Part shown: positions 29,391 to 37,243 of the stretch, in pieces | How positions within the stretch are numbered: the stretch's first letter is position 1 | Layout of the letters: each line of letters starts with the position of its first letter | DNA from: Aggregatibacter kilianii | GTDB taxonomy: Bacteria; Pseudomonadota; Gammaproteobacteria; Enterobacterales; Pasteurellaceae | Assembly: GCF_003129965.1 (NCBI RefSeq) | Contig: NZ_NRCJ01000015.1 | Location: forward strand, 1 to 56,770 | Length of the DNA: 56,770 nucleotides | Reading direction: 5' to 3' | Program-made: the position numbers and the translations under genes | Notes under the pieces: generated by a model | The model's input: the letters and a program-made list of their open reading frames with translations, nothing else | Database searches by the model: none | What the model was told of the DNA's origin: nothing

Positions 29391-30551
29391 TTGACTGCAT
29401 TAACTGATGTTTATATCAATCGTGTCGGTGTTTTTCTGCCGAATCACCCCGTTGATAACGATCACATGGAACAAGTATTAGGCATGGTAGGGGATGTGCC
29501 TTCCCGCCTGCGCAAAATGATTTTACGTTCTAACGCCATAAAAACCCGTTATTACGCCATTGATCCGCACACCCGCGCCGCCACGCACAGCGGCTCCGAA
29601 CTGGCAGCGGAAGCAATCAAACACCTGATCGCACAAGGTATGGATGTCAATGAAGTCAGTTGTCTTGCCTGTGGCACATCCTATCCTGATCAAATCATGC
29701 CCGGTCAAGGCGTGATGATACACGGGTTAATCCCCAATGCGCCCGCCTATGAAGTGCTCAGTGCCGCCGGCATTTGTGTAGCCGGCATGGCGGCGATGAA
29801 ACATGCTTATAACGCCATCCGCACGGGCGAACATCAAGGCGCTATCGCCGTAGCGTCCGAAACCGCCTCGGCGATTATGCGGGGTGAGCATTTTCAAGCG
29901 GAAATTAACCAAAAACAACTGGAAGACACCAAACCGGAAATCGGTTTTGAAAAAGATTTTCTACGTTGGATGCTGTCTGACGGTGCGGGTGCGGTACAAC
30001 TCGGTAACAAACCGAATCCGCAAGGTATCAGCCTGAAAATTCACTGGATAGATCTGATTTCTTACGCCAACGAAATGCCCGTGTGTATGTATGCCGGCGC
30101 AGAAATACAAGGTCATCAATTTGTCAGTTGGAAAAATGTGATGAAAGATGAACGCGATGCGCGTAGTCTTATGTCGGTAAAACAGGATGTGAAATTACTC
30201 AATGAAAATATCGTGCGCTACACGGTAGAAAATGCGCTGTTGCGTTCAATCGAAAAACACCATCTCAAAGCCGAAGACATTGACTATTTCCTGCCGCACT
30301 ATTCCTCCGGCTTTTTCCGCGATAAATTACTGGACGGGCTGAAAAACATCAATTTTGTGATCCCACAGGAAAAATGGTTCACCAATCTGGAAACCAAAGG
30401 CAATACGGGCTCTGCTTCTATCTATATTATTTTGCAGGAATTTTTAGAAAAACACGCACTCAAAAACGGACAAAAAATCCTGTGTTACATTCCGGAAAGC
30501 GGACGTTTTTCGTCCTGCTTTATGCTGCTTGAGGTGATAGATGGACGTTAA
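29391..30551 (+). CDS. Beta-ketoacyl-ACP synthase III-like enzyme (DarB/FabH family)
   Basis: A 386-residue thiolase-fold condensing enzyme. The catalytic triad can be placed: Cys129 in SAAGICVAGM, His303 in DYFLPHYSSGFF and Asn338 in TKGNTGSAS. This is the Cys-His-Asn set of ketoacyl synthase III. It is longer than housekeeping FabH (about 317), as DarB-type and other secondary-metabolism enzymes are. The start is TTG at 29391, supported by AGGGG eight bases earlier and by the absence of any in-frame ATG until residue 26. It sits between the flavodoxin-like gene and a small unknown gene, which it overlaps by 11 bases. Confidence 0.8.
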   Translation: MTALTDVYINRVGVFLPNHPVDNDHMEQVLGMVGDVPSRLRKMILRSNAIKTRYYAIDPHTRAATHSGSELAAEAIKHLIAQGMDVNEVSCLACGTSYPDQIMPGQGVMIHGLIPNAPAYEVLSAAGICVAGMAAMKHAYNAIRTGEHQGAIAVASETASAIMRGEHFQAEINQKQLEDTKPEIGFEKDFLRWMLSDGAGAVQLGNKPNPQGISLKIHWIDLISYANEMPVCMYAGAEIQGHQFVSWKNVMKDERDARSLMSVKQDVKLLNENIVRYTVENALLRSIEKHHLKAEDIDYFLPHYSSGFFRDKLLDGLKNINFVIPQEKWFTNLETKGNTGSASIYIILQEFLEKHALKNGQKILCYIPESGRFSSCFMLLEVIDGR

Positions 30552-30951
30552 CGACATTCCGCAAGACGATAGCAAAATTTTCAAGGGACAGCGCAAAGTT
30601 ATCTATGCCACCCAAAACGGCAACTACCAAACCGCCACCAGCAACGGCTGGGAAACGGAAGAATTCGCCACAGAACAAGCAGTGGAAGAACTCAATCAAC
30701 TCACTGCCGAAGCGCTAAACGCCGTAAAACGCGGCGAAAAATCACCGCTCTTTTACTACATGTACCGCTACCGTTTCGATCTCATCGGTCTCTCCCAAGC
30801 CACCGGCTTCTGGCAATGGCAAATCAAACGCCACTTTAAACCAAGCGTGTTTGCGAAGTTGTCGGATAAGGTGTTGGAGAGATATGCGGAGGTGTTTGGG
30901 GTTCAAAAACTAGCATTACGCGAAACATTGGAAGAAATGAAAAACATCTAG
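30541..30951 (+). CDS. Unknown small protein of the darA/darB-like operon
   Basis: I do not recognise this 136-residue protein. The N-terminal part is acidic and polar. Residues about 68-120 are conserved-looking and helical: FYYMYRYRFDLIGLSQATGF, then WQWQIKRHFKPSVFAKLSDK and VLERYAEVFGV. The last stretch has the rhythm of an XRE-like helix-turn-helix, but without the usual glycine turn it is only a suggestion. It starts inside the end of the ketosynthase gene with an 11-base overlap, so it is almost surely co-translated with it and probably part of the same pathway or its control. Confidence 0.65.
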   Translation: MDVNDIPQDDSKIFKGQRKVIYATQNGNYQTATSNGWETEEFATEQAVEELNQLTAEALNAVKRGEKSPLFYYMYRYRFDLIGLSQATGFWQWQIKRHFKPSVFAKLSDKVLERYAEVFGVQKLALRETLEEMKNI

Positions 30952-31073
30952 AATAAAAAAATTTATAAAACCTATCACCAAACGCTCACATTTCCTCGGC
31001 AATACATCAAAAAAACGCTAGAATAAACGGCTTTTTAACAATCATAGCCATAAATTCATTTCGGGGGAAACAG

Positions 31074-32891
31074 ATGGAAGCACATAGTGCGGGGGATTTA
31101 ATCCGCGTTGTCGTTTTATTGGGCGCGGCGGTAGTCGCGGTGCCGTTGTTTAAACGTATCGGCTTGGGCTCGGTGCTCGGTTATTTGGCAGCGGGTTTAG
31201 TGATCGGGCCGTTCGGTTTAAAACTGGTGACCGATTCCCACGCAATTTTGCACATTGCGGAATTCGGCGTGGTCATGTTCTTATTCGTGATCGGTTTGGA
31301 AATGAAGCCGTCCCATTTATGGAGCCTACGCAAACAGATTTTCGGACTCGGTAGTTTGCAGGTGGTGCTTTCCGCCATTTTAATGACGCTGGTTTCCGTT
31401 CAATTCGGCATTTCGTGGGAAGTGGCGTTCATTTGCTCCTCCGGCTTCGTGCTCACCTCCACAGCCATCGTGATGCAGGTGTTGGGCGAGCGCAAACAGC
31501 TTTCAACCCGTGCCGGGCAAAAAATGGTATCGATTTTATTATTTGAAGACTTGTTAATCGTCCCGTTATTAGCCGTCATCACCTACCTTTCCCCGTTAGA
31601 AACCGAAAGCACCATGTCTTGGTGGGAATCCGCCGCCATCGCCTTGGTCGCCTTAGCCGTGTTGGTGTTTATCGGTCGTTTTATTCTGAATCCGGTATTC
31701 CGCATTTTAGCCAATTCCAAAGCGCGTGAAGTGATGACCGCCGCCGCCTTATTTGTGGTGTTAGGTTCCGCATTGCTGATGGAAGAAGCGGGCTTATCGC
31801 AAGCGATGGGCGCGTTTGTCGCAGGCGTCATGCTGTCGGAATCCGCTTTCCGTCATCAGTTAGAAGCGGACATTGAGCCTTTCCGTGGCTTATTGCTGGG
31901 GCTGTTCTTCCTTGGCGTAGGGATGTCGCTCAACCTCACCGTGGTGGCGGAAAACTGGATGCTTATCGGTGCGGGTGTGCTTGCACTCATGTTAACCAAA
32001 GGTATCTGTATTTATTGCGTCGCCCGTGCAGCGAAAAGCACGCACAAAACCGCCATTGAACGCGCTTTACTCATGGCGCAGGGCGGTGAATTTGCCTTCG
32101 TATTGTTCGCGCAGGCGTTTAATCAAAAAGTCATCGATGAAACCGTCAATGCCAATATGACGGCGGTTGTGGTGCTTTCCATGGTGCTTACGCCAATTAT
32201 GTTGGTGCTATACGAAAAATTCGCCCCGCAAGCGACGGCGGAAGAGTTGCCTGCCGATGAAATTGACGAACAACACCCGATTCTCATTGTCGGCATGGGG
32301 CGTTTCGGACAAATCGTCAACGATTTATTGCGTCTCAGCGGTTACGCCACCACCGTGGTGGATTTAAACCCGAACATGATTAAAGGCTTCAACGAATACG
32401 GCATTAAATCCTATTTCGGCGACGCCTCCCGCCGAGAATTCCTGATTGCCGCCGGGCTTGAACAGGCGGAAATGCTTATCGTCGCCATTAATAACAAAGA
32501 GCAAGCGGCAAACATCGTGCATTTCGCCCGCGAAGTAAACCCGAATATTAAAATCATCGCCCGCGCTTACGATCGTTTCAGCACGTTTGCGTTACATGAA
32601 GCCGGCGCCGATGAAATTGTCCGCGAAACCTTTGATGCCGCCGTGCGCACAGGCAAACGCGCGCTGGAAAGCTTAGGTATGGAACCGGAATTGGTAAAAG
32701 AAATCGGCGATTATTATTTCGACGCGGATCGCCATGAAGTGGCTTTAATGTCGCAAGTTTACGATCCAAATAAAGGACAATTCCAGAACCCGCTCATGCG
32801 CGACATCGCCCGTGAATGCGACCAAAAAATGGCGGCGGATATTCAGGAAATTATCTTGAAAGCCAAGTCGAAGGAAAAAGAAGAGGAATAA
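31074..32891 (+). CDS. kefC: KefC-type monovalent cation:proton antiporter
   Basis: A CPA2-family potassium efflux antiporter of 605 residues. The N-terminal two-thirds is a twelve- to thirteen-helix membrane domain, with IGLGSVLGYLAAGLVIGPFG near 25-44 and GVVMFLFVIGLEM near 65-77. A Rossmann-type RCK/TrkA-N domain follows (ILIVGMGRFGQIVNDLLR near 404-421). In E. coli KefB/KefC are gated by glutathione adducts and protect against electrophiles. KefB and KefC cannot be separated confidently, and no KefF/KefG partner is adjacent. A possible -10 TAGAAT lies at 31019-31024. Confidence 0.85.
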   Translation: MEAHSAGDLIRVVVLLGAAVVAVPLFKRIGLGSVLGYLAAGLVIGPFGLKLVTDSHAILHIAEFGVVMFLFVIGLEMKPSHLWSLRKQIFGLGSLQVVLSAILMTLVSVQFGISWEVAFICSSGFVLTSTAIVMQVLGERKQLSTRAGQKMVSILLFEDLLIVPLLAVITYLSPLETESTMSWWESAAIALVALAVLVFIGRFILNPVFRILANSKAREVMTAAALFVVLGSALLMEEAGLSQAMGAFVAGVMLSESAFRHQLEADIEPFRGLLLGLFFLGVGMSLNLTVVAENWMLIGAGVLALMLTKGICIYCVARAAKSTHKTAIERALLMAQGGEFAFVLFAQAFNQKVIDETVNANMTAVVVLSMVLTPIMLVLYEKFAPQATAEELPADEIDEQHPILIVGMGRFGQIVNDLLRLSGYATTVVDLNPNMIKGFNEYGIKSYFGDASRREFLIAAGLEQAEMLIVAINNKEQAANIVHFAREVNPNIKIIARAYDRFSTFALHEAGADEIVRETFDAAVRTGKRALESLGMEPELVKEIGDYYFDADRHEVALMSQVYDPNKGQFQNPLMRDIARECDQKMAADIQEIILKAKSKEKEEE

Positions 32892-32904
32892 AAACGTTCC
32901 GCAA

Positions 32905-32943
32905 AAACACCGCACTTTTGAAGATAAAGTGCGGTGTTTTTTT
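32905..32943 (+). terminator. Uptake-signal hairpin terminator after kefC
   Basis: Stem AAACACCGCACTTT/AAAGTGCGGTGTTT (14 bp) with a seven-base loop, followed by a T run to 32943. Confidence 0.9.
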
Positions 32944-32987
32944 ACGGTGCTTTCTTATGTCAATTTTCGCCTTTCCATAAAATCCGC

Positions 32988-33016
32988 TGGAAACCGACCG
33001 CACTTTATGGTATAAA
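32988..33016 (+). promoter_or_regulatory. rpsB promoter with an uptake signal in its spacer
   Basis: TGGAAA (32988-32993), a 17-base spacer and TATAAA (33011-33016). GCACGCC follows as a GC-rich discriminator like those of growth-rate-controlled promoters. Most of the spacer is an uptake signal (GACCGCACTTT). The transcript would carry about 140 bases of leader before rpsB. Confidence 0.6.
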
Positions 33017-33091
33017 GCACGCCGTTATTTTGCTGTTTAAAAATAACGTTTAATTTTTAATCAATTTACTAAAACACACACATATCAGAAA

Positions 33092-33150
33092 GGCTAAATC
33101 GGGGTGCCAAACGGTCGATTGGCTGGATATGTGGAGGCTAAACCCCAAAC
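33092..33150 (+). promoter_or_regulatory. Structured rpsB leader (likely S2 autoregulatory element)
   Basis: GGGGT (33101-33105) pairs with ACCCC (33142-33146), enclosing a hairpin GCCAA/TTGGC (33106-33123) and the purine-rich TGGATATGTGGAGGCTA. A conserved rpsB leader through which protein S2 represses its own operon is known in gamma-proteobacteria. The position and folding here match that idea; S2 binding is inferred. Confidence 0.65.
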
Positions 33151-33165
33151 AAAAGGAAAATTATT

Positions 33166-33888
33166 ATGGCACAAGTTTCTATGCGCGATATGCTTCAAGC
33201 AGGCGTTCACTTCGGTCACCAAACCCGTTACTGGAACCCAAAAATGAAACCGTTCATTTTCGGGCCGCGCAACGGCGTTCATATCATCAACCTTGAAAAA
33301 ACCGTTCCGATGTTCAACGCGGCATTAGCCGAGTTAACCCGCATTGCTGGCAACAACGGCAAAGTGTTATTCGTTGGTACCAAACGCGCAGCGACCGATG
33401 CAGTCCAAGCAGCGGCGTTAGAATGTCAACAATACTATGTAAATCACCGTTGGTTAGGCGGTATGTTGACCAACTGGAAAACAGTTCGTCAATCCATCAA
33501 ACGTTTAAAAGATTTAGAAACCCAATCTCAAGACGGCACATTCGACAAATTAACCAAAAAAGAAGCGTTAATGCGTACCCGTGAGATGGAAAAACTTGAA
33601 TTAAGTCTTGGCGGTATCAAAGATATGGGCGGTTTGCCGGATGCGTTATTCGTTATCGGCGCAGATCACGAACATATCGCAGTAAAAGAAGCAAACAACT
33701 TGGGTATTCCGGTATTTGCTATCGTTGATACCAACTCCGATCCGGACGGCGTAGATTTCGTTATCCCGGGTAACGACGACGCAGCACGTGCAATTCAACT
33801 TTATCTTTCTTCCGCTGTTGCGGCGATCAAAGAAGGTCGTGGTAACGAAGAAGCGGTTGCTGAAGAATTAGCGCAAGCCGCAGAATAA
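33166..33888 (+). CDS. rpsB: 30S ribosomal protein S2
   Basis: Ribosomal protein S2 of the small subunit, needed for S1 binding. The 240-residue protein starts [20 protein letters not shown]. It carries [11 protein letters not shown] near 36, [15 protein letters not shown] near 95 and [20 protein letters not shown] near 177-196, all family hallmarks. AAAAGGAAAA precedes the ATG. It forms the usual rpsB-tsf operon, with an internal terminator/attenuator before tsf. Confidence 0.98.
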   Translation: MAQVSMRDMLQAGVHFGHQTRYWNPKMKPFIFGPRNGVHIINLEKTVPMFNAALAELTRIAGNNGKVLFVGTKRAATDAVQAAALECQQYYVNHRWLGGMLTNWKTVRQSIKRLKDLETQSQDGTFDKLTKKEALMRTREMEKLELSLGGIKDMGGLPDALFVIGADHEHIAVKEANNLGIPVFAIVDTNSDPDGVDFVIPGNDDAARAIQLYLSSAVAAIKEGRGNEEAVAEELAQAAE

Positions 33889-33944
33889 TTCAGGCGATTG
33901 CAATAAGGCGTAAGCCCTTATTAATCAGACGATTAATTGATGTT

Positions 33945-33974
33945 CAGGGGGCTAAGTAGCTCCCTGTATTTTTT
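33945..33974 (+). terminator. Terminator/attenuator between rpsB and tsf
   Basis: CAGGGGGCTA/TAGCTCCCTG (10-bp stem with one G-U pair, loop AG) followed by TATTTTTT. In E. coli a partial terminator sits at the same place and lowers tsf relative to rpsB; the same role is likely here. Confidence 0.8.
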
Positions 33975-34041
33975 GAGCTAAAAGTGCGGTTAAAAAACAA
34001 TTTATTTTTCCACCGCACTTTAATCGACAGAGGATTTTAAA

Positions 34042-34890
34042 ATGGCTGAAATCACAGCATCATTAGTAAAAGAACTGCGCGAACGTACCGGCGCAGGCAT
34101 GATGGAATGTAAAAAAGCATTAGTTGAAGCAAACGGCGACATCGAATTAGCCATCGACAATATGCGTAAATCCGGTCAAGCGAAAGCCGCGAAAAAAGCC
34201 GGTCGTGTTGCCGCTGAAGGTGTCATCATCGCACGTGTACAAAACGGCTTCGGCGTGGTTGTAGAATTAAACTGCGAAACCGACTTCGTGGCAAAAGACG
34301 CAGGCTTCTTAGGTTTAGCTAACGAAGTGGCAGACTATGCTGCAGCACACAAAGGTGCGACAATCGAACAACTTCAAGCGGAATTTGAAGAAAAACGTGC
34401 CGCATTAGTAGCGAAAATCGGCGAAAACATGACAATCCGCCGTGTCGCTTACATCGAAGGCGACGTAGTAGGTTCTTACTTACACGGCGCGAAAATCGGC
34501 GTATTGGTTGCCGGTAAAGGCGCAGACGATGAGTTATTAAAACACATCGCCATGCACATCGCGGCAAGCCGTCCTGACTACGTTAACCCAAGCGACGTAC
34601 CTGCCGATGTGGTTGAACATGAGCGCAACATCCAAGTGGATATCGCGATGCAATCCGGCAAACCGCGTGAAATCGCTGAAAAAATGGTTGAAGGCCGCAT
34701 GAAGAAATTCACCGGCGAAGTGTCCTTAACCGGCCAACCGTTTGTGATGGATCCGTCTAAATCCGTTGGTGATTTATTAAAAGAAAAAGGCGCCGAAGTG
34801 GTTAACTTCATCCGCTTAGAAGTGGGCGAAGGTATCGAAAAAGTAGAAACCGACTTCGCGGCAGAAGTAGCGGCAATGTCCAAAGCTTAA
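34042..34890 (+). CDS. tsf: Elongation factor Ts
   Basis: Nucleotide-exchange factor for EF-Tu. The 282-residue protein begins with the UBA-like domain ([19 protein letters not shown], residues 9-27). It carries the TDFVAK EF-Tu contact motif near 80-85. GAGGATTTTAAA precedes the ATG. The length matches E. coli EF-Ts (283). It is second in the rpsB-tsf operon and is followed by a strong bidirectional-looking terminator. Confidence 0.98.
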   Translation: MAEITASLVKELRERTGAGMMECKKALVEANGDIELAIDNMRKSGQAKAAKKAGRVAAEGVIIARVQNGFGVVVELNCETDFVAKDAGFLGLANEVADYAAAHKGATIEQLQAEFEEKRAALVAKIGENMTIRRVAYIEGDVVGSYLHGAKIGVLVAGKGADDELLKHIAMHIAASRPDYVNPSDVPADVVEHERNIQVDIAMQSGKPREIAEKMVEGRMKKFTGEVSLTGQPFVMDPSKSVGDLLKEKGAEVVNFIRLEVGEGIEKVETDFAAEVAAMSKA

Positions 34891-34904
34891 TCAATGCCTT
34901 GAGC

Positions 34905-34934
34905 AAAAAAGCAGGTGTAAAAGCCTGCTTTTTT
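34905..34934 (+). terminator. Rho-independent terminator after tsf
   Basis: Stem AAAAAAGCAGG/CCTGCTTTTTT with an eight-base loop, ending in a T run. Confidence 0.9.
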
Positions 34935-34945
34935 ATTGCTCTAAT

Positions 34946-35000
34946 TTCCTTCGCTCCCTCCCGTTTACGGGGGGAGCTGCCGAAGGCTGAGGGGGGAATT
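34946..35000. repeat. Palindromic repeat (GCTCCCTCCGTTTACGG family), copy 1
   Basis: A hairpin around GCTCCCTCCCG-TTTA-CGGGGGGAGC (34953-34977), followed by CTGCCGAAGGCTGAGGGGGG. The same sequence occurs in reverse orientation at 48100-48152. It is part of a 315-base gene-free stretch (34891-35205) that otherwise holds the tsf terminator, another repeat and the recO promoter. Confidence 0.75.
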
Positions 35001-35023
35001 AATAGTGCCGATCTCTGATAGTT

Positions 35024-35072
35024 CAAGCGTCCACGCTTGGACCGATAAAAGCACAAGCGGGGACGCTTGCGC
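35024..35072. repeat. REP-like palindrome pair (CAAGCG..CGCTTG family) before recO
   Basis: Two hairpins: CAAGCGTCCACGCTTG (35024-35039), and GCACAAGCG with CGCTTGCGC around a four-base loop (35051-35072). Related palindromes occur at 53651-53704 and, in diverged form, inside ftsY. Confidence 0.7.
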
Positions 35073-35162
35073 TACTGCAACAATTGCAGCTATTCCGTTA
35101 TATTCCATTCCCTTTTATTCTAAAATCCTTCTAAAAAATCCCACAAAGTGCGGTGTGAAATC

Positions 35163-35171
35163 TGCTAGAAT
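35163..35171 (+). promoter_or_regulatory. recO promoter, extended -10
   Basis: TGCTAGAAT at 35163-35171 is an extended -10 element. Transcription would start near 35178, which argues against any recO start codon upstream of that point, including the in-frame GTG at 35155. Confidence 0.5.
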
Positions 35172-35205
35172 AAGCGCACTTTTTTATCGGCGAAAGGGTG
35201 ACATC

Positions 35206-35916
35206 ATCGAAAATTGGCAACGCGGTTTCGTGCTACATCGCAAATCTTACAGCGAAACCAGCTTATTGGTAGATTTACTCACGGAAGATTTCGGGCGCAT
35301 CAGTGTGTTGGCGAAAGGTGCGCGGGCGAAACGTTCCATGCTGAAAGGCGTGTTGCAGCCGTTCACGCCGTTATTGCTGCGCTGGAGCGGGCGCGGCGAG
35401 TTGAAAATCTTAACCAAAGCGGAACCCGCCGCTATCGCCCTGCCGCTACAAAATGTCGCCTTATACAGCGGCTTTTATTTAAACGAATTAATCTGTCGCG
35501 TGCTGGAACCGGAAACAGCTTACCCGCAACTGTTTCAACAATACTTGCAATGCCTAACCCAATTGGCCATGTCGCAAACCGAGGTAGAACCCGCCTTGCG
35601 CACCTTTGAATTCCAGCTGTTGCGCACGCTCGGCTACGGCATTGATTTCACCCGTTGCGCCGGCTCAGGCAAGGCGGTGGAAGCGGATATGACCTATCGT
35701 TACCGCGAAGAAAAAGGCTTTATTGCCTCTCTAATTAAAGATAATTTAACCTTTTACGGGCGCGAATTACTGGCGTTTGAGCAAACCCAATTTGATGACC
35801 CAAGCATATTATCGGCAGCAAAGCGTTTTACGCGCATTGCATTAAAACCCTATTTAGGTGACAAGCCTTTGAAAAGCCGAGAATTATTTACACAACACAG
35901 CTTATACTCAAAATAA
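35206..35916 (+). CDS. recO: DNA repair protein RecO (non-canonical start)
   Basis: RecO works with RecR to load RecA onto SSB-coated DNA. The body is clear: [20 protein letters not shown] near the N-terminus, [23 protein letters not shown], and [20 protein letters not shown]. The start is a problem. The family pattern places the initiator four residues before QRGFVLH. There the codon is ATC (35206), with ATC also at 35203, and AAAGGG lies seven bases upstream of 35206. No ATG, GTG or TTG is in frame between the -10 element (35166-35171) and that point. A true AUC start, an upstream start or a one-base sequencing error are all possible. The reading frame is also open further upstream without support. 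rlmD follows after one base. Confidence 0.85.
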   Translation: MENWQRGFVLHRKSYSETSLLVDLLTEDFGRISVLAKGARAKRSMLKGVLQPFTPLLLRWSGRGELKILTKAEPAAIALPLQNVALYSGFYLNELICRVLEPETAYPQLFQQYLQCLTQLAMSQTEVEPALRTFEFQLLRTLGYGIDFTRCAGSGKAVEADMTYRYREEKGFIASLIKDNLTFYGRELLAFEQTQFDDPSILSAAKRFTRIALKPYLGDKPLKSRELFTQHSLYSK

Positions 35917-35917
35917 T

Positions 35918-37234
35918 ATGGCACTACTTTATCGCGGCAACAAACCTAAGCAAACCACCGCCAATTTCACCGCACAAATCCTCGATTTGGATTATCAAGG
36001 GCTGGGCGTGGCGAAAGTGAACGGCAAAACTTGGTTTATTGAAAACGCATTGCCACAGGAAAGCGTGGAAGTGCGCGTGTTGGAAGAAAAACGCCAATAC
36101 GGTCGGGGCGTCGCACAACGTATTTTACGCCCAAGCCCGCAACGCCAAACACCACCATGCGTTTATTTTGACCAATGCGGCGGCTGCCAAAATCAACATA
36201 TTCCCATCGAATTACAACGTTCCGCCAAGCAAAAAGCACTGATTCAACGTCTCAGCCGCTTGCAGCCCGAACCCATTCATTTCATGCCCTTACTGCAAGG
36301 CGAGCCTTGGCATTATCGCCGTCGCGTACGTTTAAGCGTGTTGTTCGATAACAAAACCCGACGGCTCAATATCGGCTTACGGCGCAAAAATTCGCAACAG
36401 ATTATTCCCATCGAACAGTGCCCGGTGTTGGAGCAACCGCTCAATGATTTACTGCCGAAACTGACCGCACTTTTTACTCGGTGGTCTGCCCCACAACAGC
36501 TGGGACACATCGAATTGGTCGCAGCGGACAACGGCGTCGCCATGTTGTTACGACACATTAAAAACGTCGCCGAAAACGACCGCACTTTATTGCTGAAATT
36601 TGCCGAACAACACCAACTCATGCTGTTCGTGCAACAACAGGAAGACATCGAACATTGGCACGGCGAACAGCTTTTTTATCGCCTGGATGACGGCACGGTG
36701 TTGCAATTCGATATTCGCGATTTCATTCAAATCAACGCCGAACTGAACCGCCAAATGATCAACACCGCCTTGGATTGGCTGGCGCTCAACGAACAGGATC
36801 ATGTGCTGGATTTATTCTGTGGCATGGGCAATTTTACGTTGCCCATCGCCCGCCGAGTAAAAAGTGCGGTGGGAATCGAAGGTGTTTCTGCGATGGTGGA
36901 AAAAGCGCGGAGAAATGCCGAACGAAACCGCTGTACAAATGTCCAATTCTATCAAGCAGATTTGGATAAATCGTTTATCAATCAAGGCTGGGCGCAGCAA
37001 CCTTTCAATAAAATTTTGCTCGACCCGCCGCGCACAGGAGCGGCATTTGCGTTAAATGCGCTCTGTCAGTTACAGGCTGAAAATATCCTGTATGTTTCTT
37101 GCAATCCTGCGACACTCGTGCGAGATACGGAAATCTTGCGCCATGCAGGCTACCAACTGGATAACGTCGCCATGATCGATATGTTCCCACATACCGGTCA
37201 TTTGGAGTCGATAAGTTTATTTCGGAAAAAATAA
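35918..37234 (+). CDS. rlmD: 23S rRNA (uracil-5-)-methyltransferase RlmD
   Basis: Methylates U1939 of 23S rRNA, as known for E. coli RlmD. The 438-residue protein has an N-terminal TRAM domain (about 12-70). It has the cysteines of a [4Fe-4S] cluster (CVYFDQCGGC near 85-94, plus QCPVLE near 170). The SAM motif VLDLFCGMGNFTLPI lies near 293-307, and the catalytic VSCNPATLVRD near 394-404. Length and motif order match RumA/RlmD and not the other TrmA-family members. It is placed between recO and relA with one- and nine-base gaps, so the genes form an operon. Confidence 0.95.
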   Translation: MALLYRGNKPKQTTANFTAQILDLDYQGLGVAKVNGKTWFIENALPQESVEVRVLEEKRQYGRGVAQRILRPSPQRQTPPCVYFDQCGGCQNQHIPIELQRSAKQKALIQRLSRLQPEPIHFMPLLQGEPWHYRRRVRLSVLFDNKTRRLNIGLRRKNSQQIIPIEQCPVLEQPLNDLLPKLTALFTRWSAPQQLGHIELVAADNGVAMLLRHIKNVAENDRTLLLKFAEQHQLMLFVQQQEDIEHWHGEQLFYRLDDGTVLQFDIRDFIQINAELNRQMINTALDWLALNEQDHVLDLFCGMGNFTLPIARRVKSAVGIEGVSAMVEKARRNAERNRCTNVQFYQADLDKSFINQGWAQQPFNKILLDPPRTGAAFALNALCQLQAENILYVSCNPATLVRDTEILRHAGYQLDNVAMIDMFPHTGHLESISLFRKK

Positions 37235-37243
37235 GGATTCGTT

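Noticed and set aside
35005-35205. N-terminal extension of recO by 67 residues
   Set aside because: It would run through REP-like palindromes and the promoter -10; its translation has no resemblance to RecO.
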